A stretch of 39,231 bases of DNA. Origin: Okeania sp. SIO3I5. GTDB taxonomy: Bacteria > Cyanobacteriota > Cyanobacteriia > Cyanobacteriales > Microcoleaceae. The DNA lies in assembly GCF_010672085.1 (NCBI RefSeq), contig NZ_JAAHHT010000017.1, positions 160,986 through 200,216 on the forward strand. The letters are read 5' to 3'. Of this stretch, positions 7,813-17,218 are shown in pieces (positions within the stretch are counted from its first letter, which is position 1; each line of letters starts with the position of its first letter). The position numbers and the translations under genes are program-made. The notes beneath the pieces are model-generated. The model did no database searches and was not told where the DNA came from. It was given only the letters and a program-made list of their open reading frames with translations.

Positions 7813-8676
7813 ATGAGTAAGTTAATAGCTTTTGGATGGTATGGAGGAAAATTTAATCATCTTGATTGGTTACTACCACTGTTGCCAGAAACGCAACATT
7901 ATTGTGAACCTTTTGGCGGTTCGGCAGCAGTTTTATTGAATAGAAAACCCTCTGCTGTCGAAACCTATAACGATCTAGATGGAGAAGTTGTTAACTTTTT
8001 TAGAATGTTACGAGACTCTCAGGAAGAACTAATTCAAGCGATCGCTCTTACTCCTTTTTCTAGAGAAGAATTTAAAATAGCGCTGACACCACCTACAGAA
8101 AAAAATTCTGATTTAGAACGTGCGCGTCGTTTTTTTGTCCGAGCAAGACAGGTTAGAACAGGATTAGCTCAAACCGCGAGTGTAGGACGTTGGGCACATT
8201 GTAAGCTAACAACCAGAGCTGGAATGGCAGGTGCTGTTTCCCGTTGGTTAGGTAGTGTAGAGGGGTTATCGGAAATTGTGCAAAGGTTACTGCGGGTGCA
8301 AATTGAAAATTCTCCAGCTATTGAAGTTATCAAACGTTTTGATAGCGAGGAAACACTTTTTTATTGCGATCCACCTTATCCCCACGACTCGCGGACGGAT
8401 ACAAAAGCTTATGGATATGAAATGACGGATGATGAACATAGAAAATTAGCTGAAGTGCTGCATAGTGTTCAAGGCAAAGTTGCGATTTCTGGGTATCATT
8501 GTCAATTATTTGATACGCTTTATCAAGATTGGTATTGTATTGATGCTCCAGCAAAAAAAGCTCATTCGACTAATACTCGTACCGACGGAAAAAAGCAAAA
8601 CCGGGTTGAAGTTTTGTGGGTAAATTATCAATTATCAGAACAGGAGATTAAATGTCAGAACCACAAGAAATCCTAG
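7813..8676 (+). CDS. D12-class DNA N6-adenine methyltransferase
   Basis: 287 residues. Motif order is that of the Dam/D12 class: GWYGGKF (residues 8-14, counterpart of the usual YPGGK, AdoMet contact), CEPFGGSAAV (31-40, motif I), ETYNDLD (50-56), the central target-recognition region (about 70-165), FYCDPPYPHD (183-192, catalytic motif IV DPPY), and a C-terminal VAISGYHC. It methylates adenine in DNA using AdoMet; the site is not readable. GATC would be plausible in a HIP1-rich genome, but this phage-like subgroup varies. It stands after a palindromic repeat and overlaps by 25 bp a short ORF starting at 8652, possibly the stump of a partner gene. No restriction endonuclease is seen. Confidence 0.9.
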   Translation: MSKLIAFGWYGGKFNHLDWLLPLLPETQHYCEPFGGSAAVLLNRKPSAVETYNDLDGEVVNFFRMLRDSQEELIQAIALTPFSREEFKIALTPPTEKNSDLERARRFFVRARQVRTGLAQTASVGRWAHCKLTTRAGMAGAVSRWLGSVEGLSEIVQRLLRVQIENSPAIEVIKRFDSEETLFYCDPPYPHDSRTDTKAYGYEMTDDEHRKLAEVLHSVQGKVAISGYHCQLFDTLYQDWYCIDAPAKKAHSTNTRTDGKKQNRVEVLWVNYQLSEQEIKCQNHKKS

Positions 8677-8798
8677 AAACAATCTATCGAGACAAAGTAG
8701 GGACGTTCCATGGAACGTCCCTACAGGGTTATCATTTAATGAGCGATCGCTACCTTTACTCAGAGAAACTGTCAGTAACACAAGAATTTTTGATCTGA
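8652..8798 (+). pseudogene. Short ORF overlapping the methylase end, interrupted by palindromic repeat
   Basis: ATG at 8652 gives MSEPQEILETIYRDK, then reads in frame through the 28-bp palindrome (KVGTFHGTSLQGYHL) and stops at 8798 after 48 codons. The first 15 codons look like a real N-terminus and the overlap with the methylase is typical of coupled genes. The remainder is repeat sequence. It looks like a gene whose body was lost when the repeat inserted. A cognate restriction enzyme is only a guess. Confidence 0.4.
8697..8724. repeat. Perfect 28-bp palindrome (GTAGGGACGTTCC arm), second copy
   Basis: Identical to 7696-7723, with the same flanks (GACAAA left, AGGGTTATCATTT right), so the mobile or copied unit is longer than the palindrome, at least about 45 bp. 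Confidence 0.9.
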
Positions 8799-8834
8799 AA
8801 TAGGGTTGTTTGTTCGCGTTAAAACAGTCCACCT

Positions 8835-8862
8835 GTAGGGGCGAATGGCATTCGCCCTCTAC
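8835..8862. repeat. Imperfect 28-bp palindrome (GTAGGGGCGAAT arm)
   Basis: GTAG plus GGGCGAAT, a GGC loop, ATTCGCCC, one bulged T, then CTAC. Same length and ends as the 7696 family, with a different paired stem. Confidence 0.8.
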
Positions 8863-8956
8863 AGATAGCGTGTTATCTAAGAATTTGCCTAAGTTCTGAT
8901 TTATTGATTTAAGCTAAGGCAAAAAATATGATTTGAGTCGTAATATTTATTTTGCA

Positions 8957-9047
8957 CAGAACTTACGCATGACCAGCATATTTACTAAGGGCGAATGCCA
9001 TTCGCCCCTACGGATGGTGTATGGTTTCAGATTTTGCGTAAGTCTTG
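8957..9047. mobile_element. Family-2 miniature element with nested palindrome
   Basis: Terminal inverted repeats CAGAACTTACGCA (8957-8969) and TGCGTAAGTCTTG (9035-9047) enclose 91 bp. Flanking TTGCA and TTACA are a near-perfect 5-bp target duplication. At its centre (8985-9011) lies a CTAAGGGCGAAT/ATTCGCCCCTAC palindrome. No ORF; movement would need a transposase supplied in trans. Confidence 0.75.
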
Positions 9048-9245
9048 TTACAGTAGATAGTTTTGTAGGGGCGTTTTGCTGTGCGACATGTTTGCGTAGC
9101 ATTCCGTCAGGAAAACGAATTTTTGTTATGCAACGTTCCTACTTTTTTTCTCGATCGGGTTTGGTATAACGAACCTTAAAATTTAGGTTGGCTAGAACGA
9201 TAGTAAAACCTAACAAATCTTTGCTGGTGTTTGGTTTGCTAGTAA

Positions 9246-10454
9246 TTAGTAAAGAAAATCCTGGGCGTTTAAACCACCTACATTCCCTACGTTCTTGACA
9301 ACAGCGAGTACGTCATAATCAAAAGTCCCAGAGAGAGGGCTGAGTATCACTACATCGCTAGAGGTGTAACCTTCGTAGGAACTTCCTGGAAGCGTATCGG
9401 GAACGCTTGGGTTTGTAAAACCCATATCAATTTTGTCAATGCCCTTCTCAAAGTCTTCGATGACTGCATAAGCACCGGGCAATTTGCCGCCTATGGGTTC
9501 AGGTCTGTTTAGGTAGCCAGCACCTCTATCGTCAGTGAGAACGAAAGTATCGCTACCCAAGCCTCCGTTCAAAGTATCAACTTCATAGTTGTTCGAGCGC
9601 GTGTAGAATAAATCCTGTAACTTTTTCAAGTTCCAGAAGTTTTGAAATCCTTGGATAACGTCGTTTCCCGAACCGCCGTTGAGGTAATCAGAGCCATAAC
9701 CACCATTGAGGATGTCATCATTGTCTCCTCCGTAGAGGGAATCTTTGCCCGAACCTCCGTCAAGGTTATCGTTACCGCTATCACCGTGGAGCGTATCCTT
9801 GCCTAAACCTCCTTTGAGGGTATCGTTGCCAGGACCTGCTAGAAAGTGATCGTTGCCCGAACCTCCGTCAAGGTTATCGTGGCCAAGACCTCCATCAAGG
9901 CTGTCGCGGCCTGAACCTCCTTTGAGGGTATCGTTGCCAGGACCTGCTAGAAAGTGATCGTTGCCCGAACCTCCGTCAAGGTTATCGTGGCCAAGACCTC
10001 CATCAAGGCTGTCGCGGCCTGAACCTCCTTTGAGGATGTCGTTGCCGTTTTCTCCATAAAGACTATCGTTGCCGTTGTCTCCTTTAAGACTATCGTTGCC
10101 GGTACCTCCATAAAGGCTGTCGCGGCCTGAACCTCCTTTGAGGATGTCGTTGCCGTTGTCTCCTTTAAGACTATCGTTGCCGGTACCTCCATAAAGACTA
10201 TCGTCGCCGGGACCGCCATCAATGTAATCCTTGCCGGTACCGCCATCAATGTAATCCTTGCCACCCAATCCTTTAAGGATATCCTTGCCTCCTCGACCGT
10301 ATATCTTATCGTCCCCTTCTTCTCCAGATAAGGTGTCCCCTCGCCACCTGTTTCCGTAGAGATTATGATTTTTGTCGCTGGTATCATTTTTTGTCTTTTT
10401 AAAGACTTTTTTGAACCAGTTTCTAAATCGTCCCATATTGTAGAATACCCCCAA
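9246..10454 (-). CDS. RTX-type calcium-binding repeat protein
   Basis: 402 residues. After a short basic N-terminus ([13 protein letters not shown]) with no signal peptide, residues about 30-275 are tandem nonapeptides of the GGxGxDxLx type (for example [18 protein letters not shown]), about 25 copies. These fold as a Ca2+-binding beta-roll, usually in proteins exported by type I secretion via a C-terminal signal. Residues about 290-402 form the usual cap ([36 protein letters not shown], final LNAQDFLY). Blocks of four nonapeptides are exact DNA duplications with a 108-bp period (9808 and 9916), so copy number is probably still changing. No exporter genes adjoin. Either Met1 or Met7 could be the start. 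No catalytic domain; likely an extracellular or surface protein. Confidence 0.9.
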   Translation of the reverse strand: MGVFYNMGRFRNWFKKVFKKTKNDTSDKNHNLYGNRWRGDTLSGEEGDDKIYGRGGKDILKGLGGKDYIDGGTGKDYIDGGPGDDSLYGGTGNDSLKGDNGNDILKGGSGRDSLYGGTGNDSLKGDNGNDSLYGENGNDILKGGSGRDSLDGGLGHDNLDGGSGNDHFLAGPGNDTLKGGSGRDSLDGGLGHDNLDGGSGNDHFLAGPGNDTLKGGLGKDTLHGDSGNDNLDGGSGKDSLYGGDNDDILNGGYGSDYLNGGSGNDVIQGFQNFWNLKKLQDLFYTRSNNYEVDTLNGGLGSDTFVLTDDRGAGYLNRPEPIGGKLPGAYAVIEDFEKGIDKIDMGFTNPSVPDTLPGSSYEGYTSSDVVILSPLSGTFDYDVLAVVKNVGNVGGLNAQDFLY

Positions 10455-10670
10455 TCGAATTAATACCTGGTTTACTATTGATTAGCTCAATTTATATACT
10501 AAATTCGGTTTACACAATGAATTTTTTTTATTTTTTTTCACATTTTGCGTAAGTCCTGAATAAATCTAATTTCTTACTTCAATTTGTATTTTTTATACTA
10601 CAATAAATAAAAACCACCTGCAAATGTTGACCAAATATTTTGTTGATAGATACTCTTTTAACAAGACTAA

Positions 10671-10771
10671 CAGGACTTACGCAGAGACACTATATATAGC
10701 GTCATATAGCCTTCAAGAACTATAACGTTATAAATATGTAGTGTTTAGAACTCAAAAATGCGTAAGTCCTG
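10671..10771. mobile_element. Family-2 miniature element with exact 5-bp target duplication
   Basis: Perfect 13-bp terminal inverted repeats CAGGACTTACGCA (10671-10683) and TGCGTAAGTCCTG (10759-10771) enclose 101 bp. They are flanked by ACTAA at 10666-10670 and again at 10772-10776. No coding capacity. Confidence 0.85.
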
Positions 10772-10879
10772 ACTAAGATAAACAGGCAGTTATGCAGATA
10801 AGATTAAACAGCACCAAAACCCTAAACAGGGCATGATACAAAGAAATATAGGGTTTTTCGTATCAATAAGGTACAGTTT

Positions 10880-11100
10880 GATATCCCCCCTGCCCCCCTT
10901 TGAAAGGGGGGAGCGTTCAAATTACCCCTTTGAAAGGCGGAGGCGTTCAAAGTCTCCCTTTGATATCCCCCCCTGCCCCCCTTTGAAAGGGGGGAGCGTT
11001 CAAAGTCTCCTTTTCTTTCTAAAGAGGAAGCGCTCAAAGTCTCCCTTTCTCAAGGGAAAGCGCTCAAAGTCCCCCTTTCAAAGGGGGATTTAGGGGGATA
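10880..11100. repeat. C-rich palindromic repeat cluster (CCCCCTTTGAAAGGGGG type)
   Basis: Five to six imperfect units built from CCCCCCTTTGAAAGGGGGG and GCGTTCAAAGTC or GCGCTCAAAGTC, ending in GGGGGATTTAGGGGGAT. The same family is inserted in the coding sequence of the membrane protein at 38126-38315. Confidence 0.85.
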
Positions 11101-11158
11101 CAGAGAAATGCTATAAGTCTAAAATTCTAAATACACTAACAGAAAAATCTAAAATCTA

Positions 11159-14100
11159 ATGGTTGAAGCAAAATCCTATAAAGACACCGTAAACCTGCCC
11201 CAAACCAATTTTAATATGAGGGCAAACTCAGTCACCCGCGAACCAGAACTGCAAAAGTTTTGGGCAGAATCACAAATCTATGAACGTCTCTCTCAGACCA
11301 ACCCAGGGGAAATATTTACCCTACATGATGGCCCGCCTTATGCTAATGGCAACCTACATATTGGCCATGCCATGAATAAAATTCTTAAAGATATTATTAA
11401 CCGCTATCAAATTCTTCAGGGGCGAAAAGTGCGTTATGTTCCTGGTTGGGACTGCCACGGTTTACCCATTGAATTAAAAGTTATTCAAAATCTTAAGTCA
11501 GCAGAAAGGGCAAAACTCACACCTATAGAATTACGTTACAAAGCTAGAGATTTTGCTCTGGAAACTGTAGACAAACAGCGTGAGTCATTCAAACGTTATG
11601 GAGTTTGGGGAGACTGGGAAACTCCCTACATGACTCTTTCTCCAGAATACGAAGCTGCTCAAATTGGGGTATTTGGCAAAATGGTTTTGAAAGGCTACAT
11701 TTATCGTGGTCTTAAACCTGTACATTGGAGTCCGAGTTCTAAGACTGCTCTTGCGGAAGCGGAACTAGAATATCCCGAAGGTCACACATCTCGGAGTATT
11801 TATGCTGCTTTTAAAATTACTAATTTGGCAAAAGCGGTTGAAAAGTCTCTCGCACCTTACCTGGAAAAACTCTGGGTTGCTATCTGGACGACAACACCTT
11901 GGACGATACCTGGTAATTTGGCAGTCAGTGTCAACCCAGACTTGAATTATGCTGTTGTCAAACCTGATGCTGACTATGCAATGGGGAAAGATAAATTATT
12001 TATAGTTGCAGCAGAAGCAGTGGAACGTTTGTCGGCAACTCTCGGCACAACTTTAACTACTGTAGCGACGGTTAAAGGTGAAGATTTGGAAAATTGCACT
12101 TACCAACATCCACTTTTTGAGCGAGAAAGTAAAATTGTTATTGGTGGCGACTACGTTACTACCGACTCAGGTACGGGTTTAGTTCACACCGCCCCTGGTC
12201 ATGGTCAGGAAGACTATATTGTAGGGCAACGTTATGGTTTACCAATTTTGTCGCCTGTGGATGGCAATGGGAAATTTACTGCTGAAGCAGGAGAATATGA
12301 GGGGTTAAAGGTACTTGATGAAGGGAATGTTGCGATTATTGAAGCACTGCAAAATGTTAATTCTCTTTTGAAAGAGGAAGCTTACGAACACAAATATCCC
12401 TACGACTGGCGAACTAAAAAACCTACTATTTTCCGAGCAACCGAACAATGGTTTGCTTCAGTCGAAGGTTTCCGCGATGAAGCAGTAAAGGCGATCGCTG
12501 ATGTTCAGTGGATACCTGCTCAAGGTGAAAACCGGATTACTCCGATGGTGAGCGATCGCTCTGACTGGTGTATTTCTCGACAAAGAAGTTGGGGGGTTCC
12601 TATTCCGGTATTTTATGACGAAAAGACTGGGGAACCTTTGTTGAATGAGGAGACGATCGCTCATGTGCAGAAAATTATTGCTGAAAAGGGTTCTGATGCT
12701 TGGTGGGAAATGTCGGTGGCGGAACTTTTACCGGAAACCTATCGCCAAGATGCTGACAAGTATCGGAAAGGTACGGATACAATGGATGTTTGGTTTGACT
12801 CTGGTTCATCTTGGGCAGCAGTCGCTCAACAACGGGAAGGGTTAAAATATCCAGTTGATGTATATTTGGAAGGTTCGGATCAACATCGCGGTTGGTTTCA
12901 GTCAAGTTTGCTGACGAGTATTGCTACTAACGGTGTTGCACCATATAAAACTGTGTTGACTCATGGTTTTGTGCTGGATGAAAATGGTCGGAAAATGAGT
13001 AAGTCTCTGGGAAATGTGGTAGATCCATCAATAGTTATCGAAGGCGGCAAAAATCAAAAACAAGAACCTCCTTATGGTGCAGATATTTTACGTTTGTGGG
13101 TTTCGTCCGTAGACTATTCTTCTGACGTACCACTCGGTAAAAATATTCTCAAACAAATTGCAGATATTTATCGCAAAATTAGAAACACCGCGCGGTTTTT
13201 GTTGGGGAATATCCATGATTTCGATCCGGCAAAAGATGCTGTTGCTTATGAGGAAATGCCAGAACTAGATCGTTATATGTTGCACCGGATGACAGAGGTG
13301 TTTGCTGAAGTCAAAGATGGTTTTGAAAAGTATCAATATTTCCGATTTTTCCAAACAATTCAAAATTTCTGTGTCGTTGACTTATCTAACTTTTATTTAG
13401 ATATTGCTAAAGACAGACTTTATATTAGTGCAACCGACGCTTTCAGACGCCGTAGTTGTCAGACTGTTTTAGCTGTAGCAGTCGAAAATTTAGCAAAAGC
13501 GATCGCTCCAGTTTTACCCCATACAGCAGAAGATATTTGGCAAAATCTTCCTTATCCGACTCCCTACAAATCTGTATTTGAGTCTGGGTGGGTAAAATTA
13601 GAGTCAAAATGGCATAACCCAGAATTAGTTAAATTATGGGAAGAATTACGAAAAACTCGCACCGAAGTTAACAAAGTGCTGGAAAAAGCAAGGGCAGAAA
13701 AAGCCATTGGTGCGCCCCTAGAAGCAAAGGTATTATTGTATGTAAAAGATGCAGAATTCCGGGAGCAAATACAAGCTTTTAACCCTATTGCTAAAGCAGA
13801 CAAAAATCAGTCAGAAATTCTGGAAGCAAAAATCGAAAATGAACCAGGAAAAATCGCAAAAATAAATCCTAATGACGCGCCAAAATTTACTACTATCTTT
13901 GCTAAAATAATGAATTTTTTAGCAGATTTTCCAGAAAATTTGTTCAAACTATTTAGTGAATATCAAAAACCTTTAGGAGGGTTATTTTTGATCATTATTT
14001 CAGTGTTATTAATCAGAGTAACAGTAACAGGATTAGAAACAATTAACGACCTGCCAATCGTAAATTTTCTCATGGAATTAGTAGGAATCATCTACACAAT

Positions 14101-14611
14101 TCGCTTTATTACTCATAACTTGCTATTTGCTAAAAGTCGGCAAAATTTGTCAGAAAAAATCAAAGTTACTGCTGAAGATATATTAGGAAAAGAAGCATTA
14201 GTACGCAAAAATCAAAAAATGCCAGACAATACAATTCAACAATCAGCAACCTTACTATCTCTATCGGCAAAAGGTGTACCTCCAAAAGTCGATACTCCCC
14301 CTGTTCCACAAGTAGTAGAAACAGAAACTTTACCTCAGCAACCCAAAAATATTAAAGCCATGATCGCTGGTAATGGAGTTGATGAATTACGTTATCTCTT
14401 TATTACTTCCCAAGTAGAATTATTAGAATCTCCAGAAGCTTTAGAAAATCTTGAATATAAATCTATATCAGATTCTTTAGGCGTAGGAGTAGTCAAAGCA
14501 GATGGCGAGAAATGCGATCGCTGTTGGAATTATTCCACTCATGTCGGTGTCTCCTCAGAAGATCCCACAATTTGCGAACGTTGCGTTGTTTCTTTAGCAG
14601 GGGAATTTTAA
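11159..14611 (+). CDS. ileS: Isoleucyl-tRNA synthetase with internal CAAD membrane domain
   Basis: 1150 residues, longer than the ~940-960 of ordinary bacterial IleRS. It charges tRNA-Ile with isoleucine in an ATP-dependent reaction. Class I signatures: LHIGH (HIGH at 67-70) and KMSKS (612-616); the editing (CP1) domain lies between, with [12 protein letters not shown] near 240-255. The anticodon-binding region (about 680-890) ends with a linker into an insert of about 200 residues. That insert holds two membrane helices near 940-957 and 968-992, followed by [19 protein letters not shown], which is the CAAD module known from cyanobacterial synthetases and thought to anchor them to thylakoids. 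The C-terminal zinc knuckle then resumes with Cys1119, Cys1122, Cys1139 and Cys1142. The start is supported by the family-typical opening [13 protein letters not shown]. Monocistronic. Confidence 0.97.
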   Translation: MVEAKSYKDTVNLPQTNFNMRANSVTREPELQKFWAESQIYERLSQTNPGEIFTLHDGPPYANGNLHIGHAMNKILKDIINRYQILQGRKVRYVPGWDCHGLPIELKVIQNLKSAERAKLTPIELRYKARDFALETVDKQRESFKRYGVWGDWETPYMTLSPEYEAAQIGVFGKMVLKGYIYRGLKPVHWSPSSKTALAEAELEYPEGHTSRSIYAAFKITNLAKAVEKSLAPYLEKLWVAIWTTTPWTIPGNLAVSVNPDLNYAVVKPDADYAMGKDKLFIVAAEAVERLSATLGTTLTTVATVKGEDLENCTYQHPLFERESKIVIGGDYVTTDSGTGLVHTAPGHGQEDYIVGQRYGLPILSPVDGNGKFTAEAGEYEGLKVLDEGNVAIIEALQNVNSLLKEEAYEHKYPYDWRTKKPTIFRATEQWFASVEGFRDEAVKAIADVQWIPAQGENRITPMVSDRSDWCISRQRSWGVPIPVFYDEKTGEPLLNEETIAHVQKIIAEKGSDAWWEMSVAELLPETYRQDADKYRKGTDTMDVWFDSGSSWAAVAQQREGLKYPVDVYLEGSDQHRGWFQSSLLTSIATNGVAPYKTVLTHGFVLDENGRKMSKSLGNVVDPSIVIEGGKNQKQEPPYGADILRLWVSSVDYSSDVPLGKNILKQIADIYRKIRNTARFLLGNIHDFDPAKDAVAYEEMPELDRYMLHRMTEVFAEVKDGFEKYQYFRFFQTIQNFCVVDLSNFYLDIAKDRLYISATDAFRRRSCQTVLAVAVENLAKAIAPVLPHTAEDIWQNLPYPTPYKSVFESGWVKLESKWHNPELVKLWEELRKTRTEVNKVLEKARAEKAIGAPLEAKVLLYVKDAEFREQIQAFNPIAKADKNQSEILEAKIENEPGKIAKINPNDAPKFTTIFAKIMNFLADFPENLFKLFSEYQKPLGGLFLIIISVLLIRVTVTGLETINDLPIVNFLMELVGIIYTIRFITHNLLFAKSRQNLSEKIKVTAEDILGKEALVRKNQKMPDNTIQQSATLLSLSAKGVPPKVDTPPVPQVVETETLPQQPKNIKAMIAGNGVDELRYLFITSQVELLESPEALENLEYKSISDSLGVGVVKADGEKCDRCWNYSTHVGVSSEDPTICERCVVSLAGEF

Positions 14612-14649
14612 ACATTGGGTTACGAGTAAATTTCTATAAAGATAACTCC

Positions 14650-14677
14650 GTAGGGACGTTCCATGGAACGTCCCTAC
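14650..14677. repeat. Perfect 28-bp palindrome (GTAGGGACGTTCC arm), third copy, inverted flanks
   Basis: Same 28 bp as at 7696 and 8697. Its flanks (GATAACTCC on the left, TTTG on the right) are the reverse complement of those copies' flanks, so this copy lies in opposite orientation, 38 bp after the ileS stop. Confidence 0.9.
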
Positions 14678-14717
14678 TTTGCGTTTTTCATAATGTAAAC
14701 CACTGAAGCAAATTATC

Positions 14718-15005
14718 AGGACTTACGCAAAGAAACCCGGTTTCTACGGTAAATCATTGTTTTTGACAATAAACATCTACGAGAAACCGGGGCAAGTATC
14801 AAATGGCCTAAAATACTAACATTTACTTCCCACAAACCCGGTTTCTTGTAACTCCGAAGTCAGCGGATTTGATATAAAATCTACTTCCCACAAACCCGAT
14901 TTCTTATAACACTTCCATTGCTAGCAGATTTGATATTACTTCAATCTCACCACCTCACCATCTCCCCCAACTATATAATTAAGTATTCAATCGGATTTGA
15001 TATTA
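14718..15005. repeat. Nested remnants of family-1 and family-2 element ends
   Basis: AGGACTTACGCA at 14718 is a family-2 end without a partner. TATCAAATGG (14797) and GCGGATTTGATA (about 14864), GCAGATTTGATA (about 14924) and TCGGATTTGATA (14991-15002) are family-1 ends. The segment CTACTTCCCACAAACCCG occurs nearly twice (about 14823 and 14881), as do GAAACCCGGTTTCT-like palindromes. I could not pair these into clean elements. Confidence 0.55.
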
Positions 15006-15482
15006 TTCTGATTTCTCGAATATACAAATCAAAAAATAACCAATAAAAATATTTTTTTTAGTTTTTTTCTGGTATTGCAATACATCAATATGTAAGTTTA
15101 TAATAGCTACAATAAAAGTAGCTTTTCAGTAAAATAGTATGGTCTTATTGGCCAAAAGCTAAAATTTTTCAGGGGCGATAATTGATTTAAGCAATACTAC
15201 TCAATAGATAGTTACTATTGATGCAATTCCACCGAAAGTATGGAGTTGAAATCTTGAAAAGTAACTATCCTATTTTCTGGGCAAAATTTCAGCCAAGGTA
15301 TAGCATTATATTGATTTTGTGACGATTTCAAGAGATGGAAAAGTTTGGTTTTATATCGGTATTTTTGTTTGATTATTTATGGCAATAAATTACTATAAAT
15401 AATAGCAAAAAGTATAGTTGCTGTTAACATCATTACTTCAGCTATCAACTCTTAGTTATCAAAATAATTAGGTCTAAAACCT

Positions 15483-15496
15483 CGCCTTTTAAGGCG
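15483..15496. repeat. CGCCTTTTAAGGCG hairpin, possible transposon-end remnant
   Basis: A perfect 14-bp palindrome in the context AAACCT...AAATGTTTTTGGAGG. The form recalls IS200/IS605 element ends, but no tnpA or tnpB remains nearby. It could equally be an orphan terminator-like hairpin. Confidence 0.35.
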
Positions 15497-15530
15497 AAAT
15501 GTTTTTGGAGGGTTGCTCTAGTCCCTGTGA

Positions 15531-15889
<359 letters not shown>

Positions 15890-16046
15890 TGACAAAAACA
15901 ACTTCTAACTTTTGAATTTTGAATTTTGAATTTTGACTTCATTAACCCAGGGGTGCATCTGCTAAAAAACATCCTCAAACTTAAAATTTTAAATCAATAA
16001 GTTTCAGGTTGTCATAACTCGTACACAGATGCAATAAAAATTAGTA

Positions 16047-16895
16047 ATGAAGCACTCCAACCAAGCAATTAATTCTAGAGAATATAAACTTATTCTCAAC
16101 GTCAATCAATTTTATGAGCGTAACCATGCGGTAGAAAAATTTGGTAATTTAGTTGAGTTATTAACACAACAGTTTTCGGGAAAAGTTATTAGTCGAGAAA
16201 CAGCAGAAAAATATCGACAAACTTATTATTTAGATACGCCGAATCTTGATTTACGTCATTATGGTTTTATCTTGAGAATTAGGCAAGAAAAAAGATCTAA
16301 CCAACCAGAATATCAAGTAACTCTCAAACATCGTGAATCAGACCGTTATTTGTCAGCTTCACAGGATTTATCGGCAACTAAACCGGGTAAAACCAAGTTT
16401 GAGGAAGATATAATTCCACCATTTCAAAGTAAGTTTTCTCAGTCAATATCTGTGGCTAAAAATCAGCAACCTAACTTTGAAAATATCAAACAAGTGGCTA
16501 AATTATTTCCTGGATTAAAATCTCTCGATATTCCTGAAAAAACTCCGATTGAGAAAGTCAATAATTTTCAAGTTTATGAGGTAGTAAGAAAACTTGGAAA
16601 TTTACAGTTTGGAGATCGACATATTGTTAAAACAGATTTAATTTTCTGGTATTTAAACCAGACAGATAATTTGCCAGTAATTGCAGAATTTTCCCTGAAA
16701 TATCGTATCCCGAAAAGATTGTTAGAATCTCCCAAAAAATTAGAACAATTTCCTCTACCAATGATTCAAGGAACAAATCGTTTATTTAAAGCATTGCAGC
16801 AACAATGGGAATGGATAGATTTTCATCCTATGACTAAAACTGCTTATGTTTATGGTGAAGGAAATAAATCTCAAAATACATTTTTGGCAGCATAA
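16047..16895 (+). CDS. CYTH-like (triphosphate tunnel) domain protein
   Basis: 282 residues. The strand pattern and charged residues resemble the CYTH/VTC-type tunnel fold: SREYKLILNV near the start; TYYLDTPNLDLRHYGFILRIRQ (about 70-91), the typical YYDTxxxxLxxxxxxLRiR motif; YQVTLKHR; FEEDI; a second half with VYEVVRKLGNLQF, HIVKTDLIFWYL and VIAEFSLKYRI. These tunnels bind triphosphates or polyphosphate with metal, so hydrolysis or binding of such a compound is plausible. The first ExExK motif is not canonical (REYKL), so activity is uncertain. The region about 125-165 is a family-unlike linker. Single gene, surrounded by long non-coding spacers. Start at 16047 fits the opening of the first strand. 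Confidence 0.75.
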   Translation: MKHSNQAINSREYKLILNVNQFYERNHAVEKFGNLVELLTQQFSGKVISRETAEKYRQTYYLDTPNLDLRHYGFILRIRQEKRSNQPEYQVTLKHRESDRYLSASQDLSATKPGKTKFEEDIIPPFQSKFSQSISVAKNQQPNFENIKQVAKLFPGLKSLDIPEKTPIEKVNNFQVYEVVRKLGNLQFGDRHIVKTDLIFWYLNQTDNLPVIAEFSLKYRIPKRLLESPKKLEQFPLPMIQGTNRLFKALQQQWEWIDFHPMTKTAYVYGEGNKSQNTFLAA

Positions 16896-17218
16896 AAATT
16901 TCTCTTATAGTAGGGAACAGGGAACAGTGAAGAGTTGGAAAAATATTTCCAACTCTAAGATTAATCATCAGTAATTTTCCTAACTAATTCTTTCTTAGCT
17001 ATAGCTGCTTCTTGAGTAGGAGACAAGTACACATAAGAATAATTCAGGACTTACGCAAAATAGCAAATTATACACCATTTGTAGGGGCGATTCGTGAATC
17101 GCCTCTACTAGATATGGTGGTTCTGCCTAAGTCCTATAATTAATATGCTACTAGCTAATAATTGTCAAAATACTTGAGGGAGAATATTTTTTTCCCTATT
17201 TAAAGTAGGGAATTTTTA
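16896..17218. other. Spacer after the CYTH-like gene
   Basis: No gene. It holds the family-2 element at 17045-17136. At 17202-17220 a weak hairpin TCCCTA...TAGGGA is followed by ATTTTTATT. That could end transcription on the plus strand, but it lies 300 bp after the nearest gene. Confidence 0.5.
17045..17136. mobile_element. Family-2 miniature element with nested 28-bp palindrome
   Basis: Starts CAGGACTTACGCA (17045-17057) and ends TGCCTAAGTCCTA (17124-17136), flanked by TAATT on both sides (17040-17044, 17137-17141). In the centre, 17081-17108 is a GTAGGGGCGATTC...GAATCGCCTCTAC palindrome of the same length and ends as the 7696 family. Confidence 0.85.

Larger units (their letters stand above)
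8799..9245. other. Repeat-filled spacer between methylase stump and RTX gene
   Basis: No gene. It holds the imperfect palindrome at 8835, a lone right-end sequence TGCCTAAGTTCTG at 8886-8898 (decayed family-2 end), the complete family-2 element at 8957-9047, and a degraded GTAGGGGCG palindrome at about 9065-9148. The short ORF readable across 8933-9169 is repeat sequence, not a gene. Confidence 0.7.
10455..11158. other. Repeat-filled spacer between RTX gene and ileS
   Basis: Contains a lone family-2 end TGCGTAAGTCCT at 10546-10557, a complete family-2 element at 10671-10771 and a C-rich palindromic repeat block at 10880-11100. The small ORFs readable on both strands in 10822-11093 are translations of that repeat. 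No promoter for ileS could be singled out in the 58 bp between the block and its ATG. Confidence 0.7.

Noticed and set aside
8933-9169. 78-codon plus-strand ORF
   Set aside because: It spans a complete family-2 element and a degraded palindrome, so the frame is made of repeat sequence.
10822-11093. Overlapping 71- and 86-codon ORFs
   Set aside because: They are translations of the C-rich palindromic repeat, giving RGGRGG- and KSPF-type peptides on the two strands.
15483-15496. Hairpin as proof of an IS200/IS605 element
   Set aside because: The resemblance is only to a short palindrome; no tnpA/tnpB sequence is found within 1 kb, so it is listed with low confidence only.
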